A DNA stretch of 64,000 nucleotides from Sipunculus nudus (Eukaryota; Annelida; Sipuncula; Golfingiida; Sipunculidae). This document shows, in pieces, positions 37,117-50,110 of this stretch. A program made the position numbers and the translations under genes. The notes beneath the pieces were generated by a model that worked only from the letters and a program-made list of their open reading frames with translations, ran no database searches and had not been told where the DNA came from. How positions within the stretch are numbered: the stretch's first letter is position 1; each line of letters opens with the position of its first letter. Location of the stretch: NCBI GenBank assembly GCA_026874595.1, contig CM049306.1:25723519-25787518 (forward strand). Direction: 5' to 3'.

Positions 37117-37880
37117 ACTAGATGTGTCTGAACGATACGAATGCCCCTACCGGCAGCAAATTAGAAATATTTTTTGAAGTTGAGGAGTATAAATATTACA
37201 ATGCTGAAGGAACCGAGTGTGACAATGTACAGTTAATCCAAATCAATGATGATGATGATAGTAAATTCCATGAAATATTCTTCCCAAAGGAGTGTAACTC
37301 CTAGTGAAATGTTGGTCAAGCAGAAAGAAATGCAAACTTAATCTGTAAGTGATCTTTCTAAGAGTACACACTCAAGATCAGTTCAATACCTGCAGGCATA
37401 ACGAAAAGTAATTATTGTACTATTGTAGAAATGAATAACCTTATGAAATTGTATTTTGAGTAAGAAGTGTCATGTGGTTTGACTAGTATCATCCATGGGC
37501 TTGAATTTGAACGCGCGCGCTGAAAAATCACGCTGACATCAATCATGTATCCGCTTGCATGAATGCGAAAAAGCACGCGTGTGAAATGAGCAGTGTGTCA
37601 GAGAAACTAGGTTTTCGAAAGTGTGGAAGCGAACATGGATGAGGACGCTCACCTGGTATGAAACGCGAACTCGATCTGCAACTGGTCATCAACCGACCAC
37701 ACACCAAAATCAGGTCATTATCTAAAGGCATTACAAAAAAAGTCCGTACATGCAAGTGCATTTATCGTGAAATTTTCTTTTTTTTTATGAATTTTGTAGT
37801 TCAGGAGCCGTCCTACCGTCAAAAGAAGGTCAGCCTCGACCTGTACCTGGTCATCATCCACCCACACACACACACAAATA
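37117..37880 (+). mobile_element. HINE, GCCCCCGCC family, 5' end and short core
   Basis: The 5' end ACTAGATGTGTCTGAACGAT then acgaatgcccctaccgg matches 59625-59660. Two core units at 37655-37875 resemble the 180-bp units of 59700-60900. The 3' hairpin is absent. Confidence 0.7.
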
Positions 37881-39194
37881 ATTAATATACCAGTCACTTA
37901 TGATAATTATCCTGAATACAATGTATGGCACAATCATATTTAGAAAGTAAACCTAGAAGGCGGGTTCCGAGTTTTTGCAACAGCTTAATTGTCGAAAAAT
38001 TGCCAGGGAAATACCAGACAAATTGACTTACCATAAATACATGCAGCGTCAGAAGGTGGATACAAAAAGAGTTGTTTTCTTTTTATCATCCTTTACATAA
38101 CATACATTTAAACACATGGGGAATATAAAAAATACCAAATAAGTAGAGTCTTGTGGGGGTGGATGGCCTGTATCCATCAATTGTCATGAATTTTACCATT
38201 TGTAAAATATTTGTTTCTTGTAATTTCAGATGGCACTGGAGGCTTCTATAAAAAGTTCACATAATTAGATTTTAATAAAACTGATTTTGGTTAGACAAAA
38301 TGATTCATTTTTCTGTCGTACTATATTATATTTTTAAATTTATTAGCGGATAATATCATATAAAAAACTATAAGAGAAAATCTGATGGCATTATATTTCA
38401 GATTAACGTTATTAAGAATACGCCTACTGCTATGTTCTGTACGTCTATCCCGATTAAAGTAATCAAACAGCAGAGTACCCACAACTTCCGGTTCCAGTGT
38501 GCTTGATCAAATAAAACTGCCTTTTCCATTTTTTTAATCTCCTGGATGAACGGACTGTTTTAGTTGCAAAACTGGCGAAGAGTTTTAATGGAAATAAAGT
38601 TTTAGGAATCTCCTATTATTCTGGGTATCTGTACTTGTACAATGGAAAATAACGCGGTATTTAGATTTTAAAAAAATTGTCATGAAAATCATGCGATATA
38701 TGATGAAATAGTAGGACTGGATTCTTCACACTTTACACGCTTACAGAAGTTGTCATGATGAATATTCTTTTACGTCCTTGATGGTGTTGAAAATGGGTTT
38801 TTGTTAAGGTTAAACAAACTTTAATAACAGCTAAATACATAAAATGCACAGAAACCTACACACCATGCGGTGGCGTCAATTTGTCTTCAAAGGTTGGGGG
38901 CATGACTCGCAACTTTTTTTCTCACACACCCACACGCACAAAAACATATATACACACCTTTTATTGCCTGTGTGACACATTTCAAATATAAATTACAATT
39001 AAGTATTAGGTTTTACAACAAAAGATATTATATTTCCACTATATGATAATTCTAAATCAGGTTCAGATTTATAATATTTTATATTAAACTGAGGAATGGA
39101 AATAATGGAATTCTAATTTTAATATATTTCATTTCCAATATATGAATATTATTCTCTGAATATCAGGGGGATGATTACATTGACTACCATCACC
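37881..39194. other. No recognisable gene
   Basis: AT-rich unique sequence, no motif seen. Confidence 0.6.
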
Positions 39195-39240
39195 GCCCCC
39201 CCCCACCCCCACCCCTCTTTAAAAGGTGGGGGAGGGGGGT
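39195..39240. repeat. C-tract / G-tract hairpin
   Basis: CCCCCACC at 39206-39213 pairs with GGTGGGGG at 39225-39232 around tcttt-aaaa-type loop sequence. Confidence 0.65.
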
Positions 39241-39713
39241 ATATATAAACCCCCATCAATCGATGTATTGAGCTCATGCTACAAACAAACAGACACCAGT
39301 GACCAATGTAAGGGTCATGACGTTGGGCTGACTGGCTTGACAAAAAGGGAAACGATTTTTTGTTGTAACCTTGGAAATTGGTTGGCTGAAAAAGAGTGAT
39401 AGATGAATCTACAGGTGCTATTTACTTGTTTCATGCAAGACCATTTTAACTGATATTTCAATATTATTAATGATCTTCCGTTATACGAATAAAAGGTATC
39501 GTCACTAGTTTCATTAACGATGCCGTCATCCATGATCAACGTGCAAGAAAGTCTTTAGGCCATTCTATGCATTAATCATTTGTATAGCAGAGGTTGTATA
39601 GAAATTTTATTGAACAGGGACCAATTAAAGTGAACTTAAGTGATATTCCTGAAGATATACCAGTAAGACAAATATAAACATGGCGCGCAACGCCACCTGG
39701 TGGCCTTACGGGC

Positions 39714-39845
39714 ATATTCACAAATCAAGATTTTTCAAGCTTCAAACATGTGTTTCTCCTTTCATGTATATTCTGCTTTTGGATTTGGCGTTGTGTGCGA
39801 GATCGGACATGTGGTCACGCAGTCTTGTCATGCTAAACAGACACA
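39714..39845 (+). repeat. Dispersed repeat, copy 2
   Basis: Counterpart of 17150-17290 (tgtttctcctttcatg, gagatcggacatgtggtc, cacgcag). Confidence 0.5.
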
Positions 39846-39856
39846 TGTGAATTGGG

Positions 39857-39857
<1 letters not shown>

Positions 39858-39905
<48 letters not shown>

Positions 39906-39906
39906 T
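39858..39906. repeat. (CT)n microsatellite
   Basis: About 23 CT units with two interruptions, followed by a short CA run. Confidence 0.97.
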
Positions 39907-40129
39907 CACACACACAAACACACATATATAATAGCCTCCAAAATCAGGGAAATGGAAAAAAGTATATCCGTGTGCCGAGCTGGTTTTGCCTAGGAAACTT
40001 TCGTATTCGGCCAAAATGAACTAATAGCTTCCGGCAATGCACATATTATTGAAAATGATTACGTGCCTTTGATATATAACTTATAAAATCAAAACTATAT
40101 GAAATTACAGCTGAAACTTATGTGCAATT

Positions 40130-40540
40130 TTCACAAAAAAAACCCAGATCTACAGTTGGATACAAGATGAAATTGTTTGTAGGTGGCCCAAACAACCTTA
40201 AATACATGATAAACCATTTCAAGATCTATGGACATGCAAGTTTTTAGGTGAATACATCAAACCACTGCTGATAAAAAGATGGCTCAACCTGTCTGGTCTA
40301 TGATGGGTCTACGCTATGTGAAAACAATTGTAGATGGTGCCACCAGGCTTGTGTACAAGTTGGAGGTATAAAACATATGTAGTCATAGGAAATTTCAGGC
40401 TGATACATTAAACCAGTCCTGAGAAAAATACATGCATATTATTTACAAAGATGTGATTGCATGTGCTGCCACTAGTCCCGTGAATGAGAAATCTACCTAA
40501 GAAGGATTAACATGCAAATTTGAGGCCGAGACACCAACCC
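40130..40540 (+). repeat. Diverged GGTGGCGCC-type core
   Basis: Units with 'gtaggtggcccaaac', 'gatggtgccacca' and 'aaaccactgctga' at about 145-bp spacing. Confidence 0.55.
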
Positions 40541-40574
40541 ACTAATGAGAAAAAGTCAATCAATGTATTCTATA

Positions 40575-41270
40575 ACAAGTGACCAATGGGTCATTACGCT
40601 CAGCTGAATTCGACATGTATACAGATGAAGCATGCATTAATTACTGATGTAATCTGGTAAAATATATTTGCTAAAGAACCTTGAAGAATGGGTAGAATGA
40701 CTTCCAGAGTGCTCAAAATCATGCTTTTTTCCCATAGTCCTTAGAAAATATGTAACAGCGAGAAGATTTTACTAGGAACTCTCCAGATGCTATGTTAGAA
40801 GTTTCTGCGTCAAACTGTTATGACGTGTGTCCTGTCTGACTGTCTGGTTGTTCAAAAACATGTTTCTGGCCAGTTGCTCAGAGAATATAGGTCATCATGA
40901 CCTAATTTTAGATTTCCAAGAAAATTTGTCCAAGACTTCACTGGATAAAATATTAGAAGATTCTTGGGCTAATGGATTCAGTTTGTGCACATCTGACTTC
41001 CAGGGTGCTCAAATCTATAGCTCACAGAATATAGGTCACAATGACCTATTTCATATTTTCAAGGAAATTAACCCAGGACCTCCCTGAATGTCACATTAGA
41101 AGATTTTAGGCCACATTGATAAAAATTTGTGCCCTGTATGATTCCCTGGGTGCTCAAAATCATCTTTTCGGCAAAAAGCTGGCAGAATACTAGTATAGGT
41201 CACTCTGACATAATTTCAGGTTTAAAAGTTTCTAAGTCTTTCTAAATCTGTACTATTACCATGATCATTG
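40575..41270 (+). mobile_element. Pearl/HINE 5' end and core (CTCAGCTGA family)
   Basis: The 5' end at 40575 reads acaagtgaccaatgggtcat then acgctcagctgaattc. Core units follow with 'atataggtcatcatgaccta' and 'atttccaagga'. No 3' hairpin before the next element at 41368. Confidence 0.65.
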
Positions 41271-41367
41271 GCTGGCTCTTTTGGTTAGCTGTTGACAGTT
41301 CATAAGTTTACACATTTGTTCGATTAGATCCTATCTTTTTATTAAACCAAACTTTTTTCTATCTTAA

Positions 41368-41848
41368 ACAAGGCCTACAGGACTAATGCGAACCTGTGCA
41401 AAGTTTGGGAGTATGAATGGAGGTTTATTTTTAAAATTTAATATTGATCTTCTAATGTCCTGCCTATCTACCTTCGTCATTATGATTTCAGCAATATTGA
41501 CGTTTCGGACCTGCACGTTTCGGATTAGGACATTTTAAACTAGGATGTATCAGTCAGGATATTTCGGATATGTTCTTTTTCCCAGGGAGGATTATTGGGA
41601 CAGCTGAACGGACAATTTGGCAGCATGGTTTCCTAGAAGAACATTTTAAAATGTTTTTTTTATAGCTTTTCCCTTATAAAATCTGAGAAAATGCAGTTCG
41701 CCAAGGAATAAGCAAAATCCGAAAGAATTTTTTTGATGAATAATTTTTGGCAAACAATTTGGTGATGCTAGCTTCTGCCCTTTTTGTGATAGCTATGACG
41801 CACGACGGACGATGCCACACAATCACATATGCTCACCGATTCGCTAAA
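41368..41848 (+). mobile_element. Short HINE, GCGAACCTGTG family
   Basis: 5' end ACAAGGCCTACAGGACTAAT followed by motif GCGAACCTGTG at 41388-41398. The 3' end at 41831-41848 (gctcaccgattcgctaaa) carries a diverged inverse of that motif. A gacgcacgacggacgatg tract precedes the 3' end. Confidence 0.65.
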
Positions 41849-42269
41849 ATTGCAAACCAAATTTTTTCAAACAGTTGAAAGTTATAGTTCCACTAGTTCT
41901 AATCTCGGCATTCTGCGTCTAGACGATGTGTGTCTAGACGATGTGTCTAGACGTCTAGACACCAGACAGAGCCAGGTAAGTTACCATGACGATGTCTGGA
42001 CCTCACCTGGGTGAACTGAGTGACCTCTCGACTTGGCATGTTGAAACTTGGCATGTTGTCAAATCTGTTTTCAAACACTGAAAACCTTTTTTCAATTGGC
42101 TACACTGCTTTTTATAAAGCTGCATTTACCTTATCTGTTTTTATAAAACTGGCAGAACCCTACCATAGAATAATTCTTGTAAAGTTTAAACTAATCAGCT
42201 TAACAGTTTCATCATAAAGCAGTGTATAAGCTAGAAGTCTAGAATTTTTTTTAAAACATATTTGCTTGT

Positions 42270-42682
42270 AAAAAAACAGATCAATGTAGGTGGCACCACC
42301 AATACCTCAATTTCAGAAAGACTTATGCGACAAAAATTGGCATAAAATTTGATGATGATAGCTGAGATTTTAATTTTGTGTGCTTTTTTGACAGATGACG
42401 AAGTTCAACCTCCTGTAACTCGACCAAAAACCTCCAAACTGAACAAACCAGTGATCATTTCTGTAAAATATTGGAAAATTTGGCTGGACAGTTTCGCAGA
42501 AGATTTTTAAAAAGTTTTTTTTAGCTTTTTCCCTATAAAATCTATGAAAATTTAGTTAGAAAAAAATAAACAAAATCCGAAAAAGTTTTTCAGATGACAG
42601 ATTATTTGCAAAAAATCAGTCACTGACGGAAGGACTGACACAGTGATCACTATTGGGCACAGCTTTTCAAGCAAGGCCCTAA
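42270..42682 (+). mobile_element. HINE core unit with AGGGC-type 3' hairpin
   Basis: One core unit opens with 'aggtggcaccaccaatacct'. A 3' end follows: acggaagg, cacagtgatcactatt, then the hairpin at 42654-42680 with arms GGGC(aca)GCTT and AAGC(aag)GCCC. Confidence 0.65.
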
Positions 42683-43175
42683 TTACATTAAATTTACAGA
42701 GAAGACCGAAAACAGCTACACTTACTTTCAAAGTTGTTTCAAAATATGATATACTATTTAATGTATGATTCTTCAATACCAGGTTAGATGTATACAACAA
42801 ACATTTTTTGCATAAAACTATTTATTAATGAAAGTACAGGATTCCAATTTTGTGGATACACAAACTACAATGATTAACAAAGGAAGAATTCAAGGCAACA
42901 TTCCACTGAAACGATCTTTCTATATACATTATAAACTTATCAGGCATATGCGCATATTTAAACATAAAACACATTTAAAAACCATACACCAACCATTAAT
43001 AGACTGTTGAGTTTAAACCACATTCACTTGAAATTACAGACAATACTGAGCCATATGATAACAGTCGGTGGTTCGGATCAGAGTATTCTAAATGCTCTTA
43101 ATTGAAATCTTGAACCATCACGTGTGATATCACGTGAAAGTTGCTGCTCGCTAGAATCCAAATATGAATCCCCTA

Positions 43176-43258
43176 GCTGTTTGAGAATCACTAACAGCTG
43201 TTTAAGAATCACTAACAGCTGTTTGAGAATCACTAACAGCTGTTTGAGAATCACTAAC
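43176..43258 (+). repeat. 21-bp tandem repeat, four copies
   Basis: Unit agctgtttgagaatcactaac; encodes NSCLRIT in one frame by construction. Confidence 0.95.
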
Positions 43259-43523
43259 TATTACCATGACCAACATGGATATCCAATTTCCATACTAAAT
43301 GAAAGCTATCATAAACACTATTACAGATTCTTCATGGAATGAATATTAAGTAGCCAGTTATTTAGATCAACATTTCTTAACAACTGAGCCCTTATTGGAA
43401 ATTCTTATAACAAGCAAATTTGTGGAATTAATGTCCCCTGCTTTGGGTTCTTGTTGTCTTTCATGCTTGATAAGCAACTAAAATTATGAAATGTGGAGAA
43501 AATCTTGAGAGCACATAAAAAAC

Positions 43524-43660
43524 AGATCCACTATGACATGTGGAGACATCTGCAGGCGAACATAAAAACTAAAACACATTGAGAAATAGGATCAAAATCC
43601 AGTATGACACGTAGAGACATCTGCAGGCGAACATAAAAACTGAAAACACACTGAGAAATT
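43524..43660 (+). repeat. ~78-bp tandem duplication
   Basis: 'gagacatctgcaggcgaaca' recurs at about 43542 and 43614. A further 33-bp duplication (gagattgacaagcataaa) lies at 43850-43910. Confidence 0.85.
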
Positions 43661-44760
43661 TGACCAAAATTTGAGAATTTTCTTTTTGAGCTGGAGAGAA
43701 ATATTTTCAGATAGACACTCCAAAACCAATCTCAACAGAGGTATGAATGAGGACAATACTTAATCCAAATACTGAAATGAATCAAAGAATATAAGGCCGT
43801 ACACATAAATCATACATTGCATAGTGGACTTTGCATGTCAGGGATTAAAACTAGATACAAGAGATTGACAAGCATAAAAACTAGAAATAAGAGATTGACA
43901 AGCATAAAGATGCAAGTGTTAACAAGGTATGAGTGTTGTAAATAATAAGAAAGGTTAAGGCTAGACTCTAACCAAAAACAAAGGGACTGTGAGAGACACA
44001 CTGCTCAATGGAAAACAACAAGATTAACAGGTATGAGTTATAATGCAAATAAAAATAAACATAAAATATGCCATTTCTTTAACAAAAGAGGCACATTTCT
44101 AAAATATGTGAAAGCACAATAACAAAAAAACTTTGTGAGCACCACATCAAAAACATTTTGCAAAAAAGAATAATTCACACATAACAAGTGGCATGCATAA
44201 GTTCAAATTAGATTTGAAGATAGACCCAAGGAACATGTTTCCTTGAAAGGAGTTAAGTTACCCAAAACATCAATGTAAAGGTCTGCTTTTAAGCTTTTGT
44301 CCTTTTTTTATTACTGAAGCAACATCTGAGGCACTTTGAAAAATCAGATCAGCCGTATTTCCATATATCTGCAAATCCAGTCCACACATCAAGTTCATAG
44401 TGTATAAAAATTACATGCCTCTGTTTTATAGTTTCTATGTGTAACCTCATAAAAACTCTGCTTGTGGATCCACACCACATCAAAATGTATCTGAAAGCCA
44501 TTCATGCTATCTGTGCATGGCAAAAATGACCACATTACCCAGCAGAACCCCAGTGTATGGCCACTTACATGAAAACCAATATTGCCTGATGAATTTCCAT
44601 TAAAAAAAAGAGGCATGCAAAACGTTTTTTGGGAATACAAGGAAACACAGCCTCAGTGAAAGATTTTCAGACATATTAAGTAATAAAACATATTTGAGGA
44701 TACATAGAACACAATATATTTTCATGTATCATCCACCATGTATCCTCAAATATATAAGAC

Positions 44761-44765
<5 letters not shown>

Positions 44766-44825
<60 letters not shown>
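44766..44825. repeat. (TA)n microsatellite
   Basis: About 30 TA units. Confidence 0.97.
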
Positions 44826-44829
<4 letters not shown>

Positions 44830-45539
44830 AATAGATTGAATATATATAACATAACTTCAAAATAACTTCTTAGGAATATATTACCCTTTTCTTCTTCAAG
44901 AACAATCTTTCACTAGAACTTTAAATCTCAAAAAGTTCTATCAACTTTTGTTAACTCCCCTTGCCAGTCTCATTTTTTTAAGCTAAACCTTTGTATCATT
45001 TCTGACACAGTGCCTAAAAAAATCGCTGTGTGTGGGCACCCTCTCCTACTTCTTACTACTACTTAACCATGAACATTAAAGGTTTTCAACAAAACAATAA
45101 TGACCATGACCTATATAATGGTATATAAGACATACTCTGGGTATCAACATAAAGAAAACACATTTGAACTTCAAGCACCAGTCTCTTGCATATCTGTGCT
45201 CAGAGAATCACCAAACCTTAATCTTTTAAATACCATTAAATGAGACTTAATATGATATATTTGCATAAAATTCATATGTGCTTTGACTATCCCAAAAAGT
45301 TTCAATACCCACTCTTGAAAAAGAATGAAAAGTTATATAACCTGTGTACAACAAGAAAGTGGTCAGAGACAACAACCTCCACCAGTTACCTAAGTAAACT
45401 GCACAACAACACAGAAAATATTTGTCTCAGTTCAACAACTCCATTGGCTGGTTAGCTCTAATAAAATAGCTTTGTTCCTAAAAATGGACAAAAGAAATAG
45501 TTGTATGTCGCAATGGATAGGCGGCTTCTGAATGAGAGA

Positions 45540-45830
45540 AGTGGTCCATGGGCAATGATGCTCAGCTGAATTTGACAAAAAGGTAATGCATGCGTTAATT
45601 GTTGAGATATCAGTGTATGCATTCTGCTTCTTCAGCATGCAACTGGATGTGCTGTCATATCTGTTAACCCCTGAGCTCTGCAACATGGGCTGTCTGGGAG
45701 AGGTTGGCTATGTATGTATGAAACTGTACTAAAACTGGCAAAATAGTCTAGTATTGAAATTTAACAAGTATAAATGACATTCCTGAACAAGTGACCCATG
45801 GGTCATGACGCTCAGCTGCCAAGCATGACC
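45540..45830 (+). mobile_element. Two stacked pearl/HINE 5' ends
   Basis: Degenerate 5' end at 45540 (gtggtccatgggcaatgatg, ctcagctgaattt) and a better one at 45787 (acaagtgacccatgggtcat, gacgctcagctg). Little or no core follows either. Confidence 0.6.
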
Positions 45831-45948
45831 TGCGACATCATGGGCTGCGATTCACAACTAATTGTTGCAGAACCTATATGCCAATTTTGTTTAAACTTTC
45901 TACATTGCCATAAATTCTTATCATATATGTCAGGTTAAAACATAGTGA

Positions 45949-48093
45949 ACTAGATATTTCTTGGCACCGCAGGTGCCAGAGTATCCCAAGACATAGTAGG
46001 CCCCCCCCTTTAAGAATAGACCCCCATTTTTAGCAGCATATACTGACACTTGGCAAGCAATTATTGTTTCTTCCATCTATCAATCCACAATCTTTTTGAA
46101 AATGTTGGTCCTGTGACCTTGACCTTTGACCTCATGACCCAAAAATCAATTGGGGTCTTGCTTTTTCAATGGGACATATATAAGTCAAGTTTGAAATCTA
46201 TACATCAATAAAAGCAGGAATTATCATCCAGAAACTAATTTTTGGACAGATGGCTCCTGTGGCCTTGACCTTTGACCTTGTGACCCAAAAATTGATATTG
46301 ATCATCCACTTTTATATATAAATCAATAGAGGTCTAGATTTATTGATGGGCCATATATAAGTCAGGTTTGAAATCCATATATTAATCCAAGCTTGAATTA
46401 TCATCTCAGGAACTAATTTTTGGACAGATGGCTCCTGTGACTTTCACCTTTAACCTTGTGACCTCACAACTGACAGGCGTCTTCCTCTATTGGCAGGGGA
46501 ACTGTGTGTGCAAGACCAAATGTCTGAGATGAAATGTTTGGCTGAAAATGCATCCACATCTTTTTGAAGATATGTCCTGTGACCTTGACCTTTGACCTTA
46601 TGATCCCAAAATCAATTCGGGTCTTGCTTTTCCAATGGGACATATACAAGTCAAGTTTGAAATCCATACATCAATAAAAGCAGGCATTATCATCCAGAAA
46701 CTAATTTTTGGAAAGATGGCTCCTGTGACCTTCACCTTTGACCTTGTGACCTCACAATTGATAGGGGTCTTCCACTCTTGGCAGGTGATCTATATGTGCA
46801 AGATGAAAGATCTGAGATGAATTGTTTGGCTGAAAATGCATCCACAATCTTTTTAAAGATGTGTCCTGTGACCTTGACCTTTGACCTCATGACCCAAAAA
46901 TCTATTTGGGTCTTGCTTTTCCAATGGGTCATATACAAGTCAAGTTTGAAATCCATACATCAATAAAAGCAGGAATAATCATCCAGAAAATAATATTTGG
47001 ACAGATGGCTCCTGTGACCTTCACCTTTGACCTTGTGACCTCAAAATTGATAGGGGTCTTCCTCTATTGGCAGATGAATTATATGTGCAAGATGAAAGGT
47101 CTGAGATGAAATGTTTGGCTGAAAATGCATCCACAATCTTTTTAAAGATGTGTCCTGTGACCTTGACCTTTGACCTCGTGACCACAAATTCAATTGGAGT
47201 CTTGCTTTTTCAATGGGACATATATAAGTCAAGTTTGAAATCAATACATCGATAAAAGCAGGAATTATCATCCAGAAACTAATTTTTTGACATATAGCTC
47301 TTGTGGCCTTGACCTTTGTTCTTGTGACCCCAAAATTGATATGGATCATCCACTATTGGCAAGTGAGCTATATATTCAAGATGGAAGACCTTGAAAGTTT
47401 GGCTTAAAATGCATCCACAGTATCTTAAAGATGCAAGTCCAGTGACCTTGACCTTAGACCTCATGACCCTAAAACCTGTAGGGTAGTAGTGGGCCATACA
47501 TAAGTCACGTTTGAAATCCATATGGCTATCAACACTGGAGATATCATAAGAGGTGTGTGATTTTCACCAAATATGGACACATTAAAGGTCAAGGCCACTC
47601 TCATGGTAAAGGTCATGACCCAAATGTAAACAGACCTCATCCCATAGGCCATCTCTCTACATGTGCATAATATGAAAGAAATCTGTCCATTAGTTTTTTA
47701 CTTATAATGCCTACAGTACTGTCAAGTGGCAATTATGGGGGTATTAAAAGGCGTAAAAACAAGAAAAGGATAATAGGTGGCGCCACCAGTTTCCGGTATA
47801 TCACAAGGCTATCCAAGATCTTTGGTCACCTTAATTTTTAGACCAGTCCATGCAAGCTTACTTGAGATATTTAAGAATTTGTGTTATTTTCAGCAATAAT
47901 GGACTTATTCAAGGTCAAGGTCATGACCCCATTTTAAATAGGCTTCGTCCCCTTACCTATATCTATACAAATGTTAAGTTTGAAAAAAAAATCAGTGAAA
48001 TATTTTTTTAGTTATCCCACTCACAAGGTTTTTCTGCGGCGGCGGCGGGACCGTCGTGAAACCATAGTATCCTGACTTTGTCTGGGGATACAA
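45949..48093 (+). mobile_element. Complete HINE-like element with DR1-bearing tandem core
   Basis: 5' end ACTAG at 45949, perfect hairpin GGCACC-GCA-GGTGCC at 45963-45977, subterminal motif GTATCCCAAGAC at 45981-45992. The core comprises about ten ~146-bp units paired into a ~290-bp dimer (46577/46868/47155 and 46724/47015/47301). Next come a GGTGGCGCCACC unit near 47776 and a (GCG)n tract at 48036. The 3' hairpin spans 48067-48091; its outer arm GTCTGGGGATAC is the inverse of the 5' motif with one mismatch. No protein is encoded. Confidence 0.85.
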
Positions 48094-49259
48094 TGATGGT
48101 CTGAGGCAAAATGTATGGTTGTTGAGCCATCAGGAACTAATCCCACAGCTTGCTCGATACCTGTCAGTCTCAAAAGGAATACCACACAGGCCACATTTAA
48201 GATCAAAATATAGCAAAAGATCAAGGAGATCCATGCAAGAATTATTGTGAAACGGGTGCTTCCATATTAATTTTTATTCAATACAAGCCAACTGTACTGA
48301 GCTTTCATAAATGATGGTCATATTTATTAAGAAATCTTTGACCCAATGCATGATAACATTAATATACATCCCACTGCATTCACTTTAATAGTTCTTGAGA
48401 TAATATGTTCTAAAGGAATTTAAAGATGGCTTCCTGGTGGCCAAATTGGATTTTTGACAGGTCGGAAATTGAACAACAAACATCCTCTAAAAGGGACCAA
48501 ACATCATAAAAAAATCACAGAAACTGCCCTGGCAAAAGGATTTCTAAAATGGCTACCTGGCAGACATAATGGTTTTCTGACAAGTCTGACATTTGATATC
48601 ACACATCCTCCAATAAGACACTAAACTTGTAGCAATTGCTTCAAAGAATGTAACAGTTATGAATGTCCAAAACAATTCAAAAGGCATGATCAGGTTGGAG
48701 AGCTCTCATATCAGATTTATGAACATGCAAATGTAAAAAGTGCAAGTCCAATTTGTTTTAATTATCAGCTTGCTATTCAATGGGGTCAGCAGGGTAGGTA
48801 AACTGCAAAACCTAAAAGAAAAGAAATGCAGAAAGCATCACTAAGAGTCTTGTAATCAAATAAACCCATCCTAAATCCAGGTAAAGACCCACATATTATC
48901 AGAACAAACACTTGCAGGTATATCTGATGATTTGTATAATAATATTCAGATATCTAGAAAACTAAGTTTATTGCTATGATTACATGATATAAACTGCAAA
49001 ATGTTCCCATCATTTTATGAATCAGTAGCTAAACCTTACCACTTAACTCTCATAGTCTTAATGCCTGGCCAAAACATTCCGGCAACAGTGTTTTTGTTAT
49101 GCACTAATGATATATCCTTATCACTCCATGAGCTGATACAAAAGGGAGTCATATATCACAAGTGTCACTGACAATTATGGGCACATAGTGAGATGTACCA
49201 GTTGTGAGTGCCATGGTTATATATACAAGAAAAATAGAGATAATCTACAAAATAAGTTA
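48094..49259. other. Little recognisable content
   Basis: AT-rich; only the two-unit repeat at 48410-48630 stands out. Confidence 0.55.
48410..48630 (+). repeat. Two-unit tandem repeat (~125 bp)
   Basis: 'aagatggcttcctggtggcc' and 'aaatggctacctggcagaca' head two units that both end with 'catcctc...' and 'aaac' blocks. Family not assigned. Confidence 0.55.
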
Positions 49260-50110
49260 TTGTGAACATCCCTGACCTATGACCTTGGCCTTTTGCCCAC
49301 ATATCAACTGGATTCTTTCTAAATGATGGGTAACTACTTACAACTTACATCTGGCCGGGTGTAATTACTTGGCAACCAATGAGTGAATAACTTAGACCTG
49401 CAACCTTTAACCTCCTGACCAGCTGACCTCAAAATCAATTAGTTATTTCTTCATGCAAAAAGACCCATAAATATGAAGTTTGAATCAAATTCAGTGATGC
49501 ATAGATGTGGCATATGTGAAAGACTGAAGGTTTGGGTTGAACAGTTTCACTTGAAATATGTTAGAACAATATTGTGACCTTGACCTTTGACCTTTTGAAC
49601 TCAACATCAATAGGCTTCTTCTCCTATTGGTAGGCAAGCCATATATGACAGATGGAAAGTATAGATTGAAAAGTTTGCCTTAAAATGACTCCACGCAAGA
49701 AGAGGGTGCTGTGAACTTGACCTTTGACCTCAAAATCAACAGGTCTTTTCCCCTGTTGGCAGAGAAGCGATATCAGTGCTGAAAGGTTTGGAATGAAAGG
49801 TCTAGCTTGAAATGTGTCCACAACCTTTTCAAAGAAATGGATCCTGTGACCCTGACCTTTGACCTTGTGACCTCAACATCTATAGGATTCTTCTCCCAAT
49901 TAGTAGGTGAACTATATGTGAAAGATCAAAGAATTGGGATGAAAGGTTTGGCTTAAAATGCATCCCGAGGCTTTTCAAAGAAGTTGGTTCTGTGACTTTG
50001 ACCTTTGACCTAGTGACCTCAAATTATTTATGGTTCTTCCCCTGTTGGTAGGTGAGCAGTATATGAAAGATGGAAGGTTTGGGATGAAAATTTTGGCTAA
50101 AAGAATTATT
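49260..50110 (+). repeat. Tandem core with DR1 sites, second array
   Basis: About six ~140-bp units marked by 'gtgaccttgacctttgacc'. Exact TGACCTTTGACCT at 49581-49593, 49718-49730, 49853-49865 and 49999-50011. Termini of its own were not found. Confidence 0.75.

Larger units (their letters stand above)
42683..45539. other. No recognisable gene
   Basis: AT-rich sequence containing the small tandem repeats at 43176-43910 and a TA microsatellite. Confidence 0.6.
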
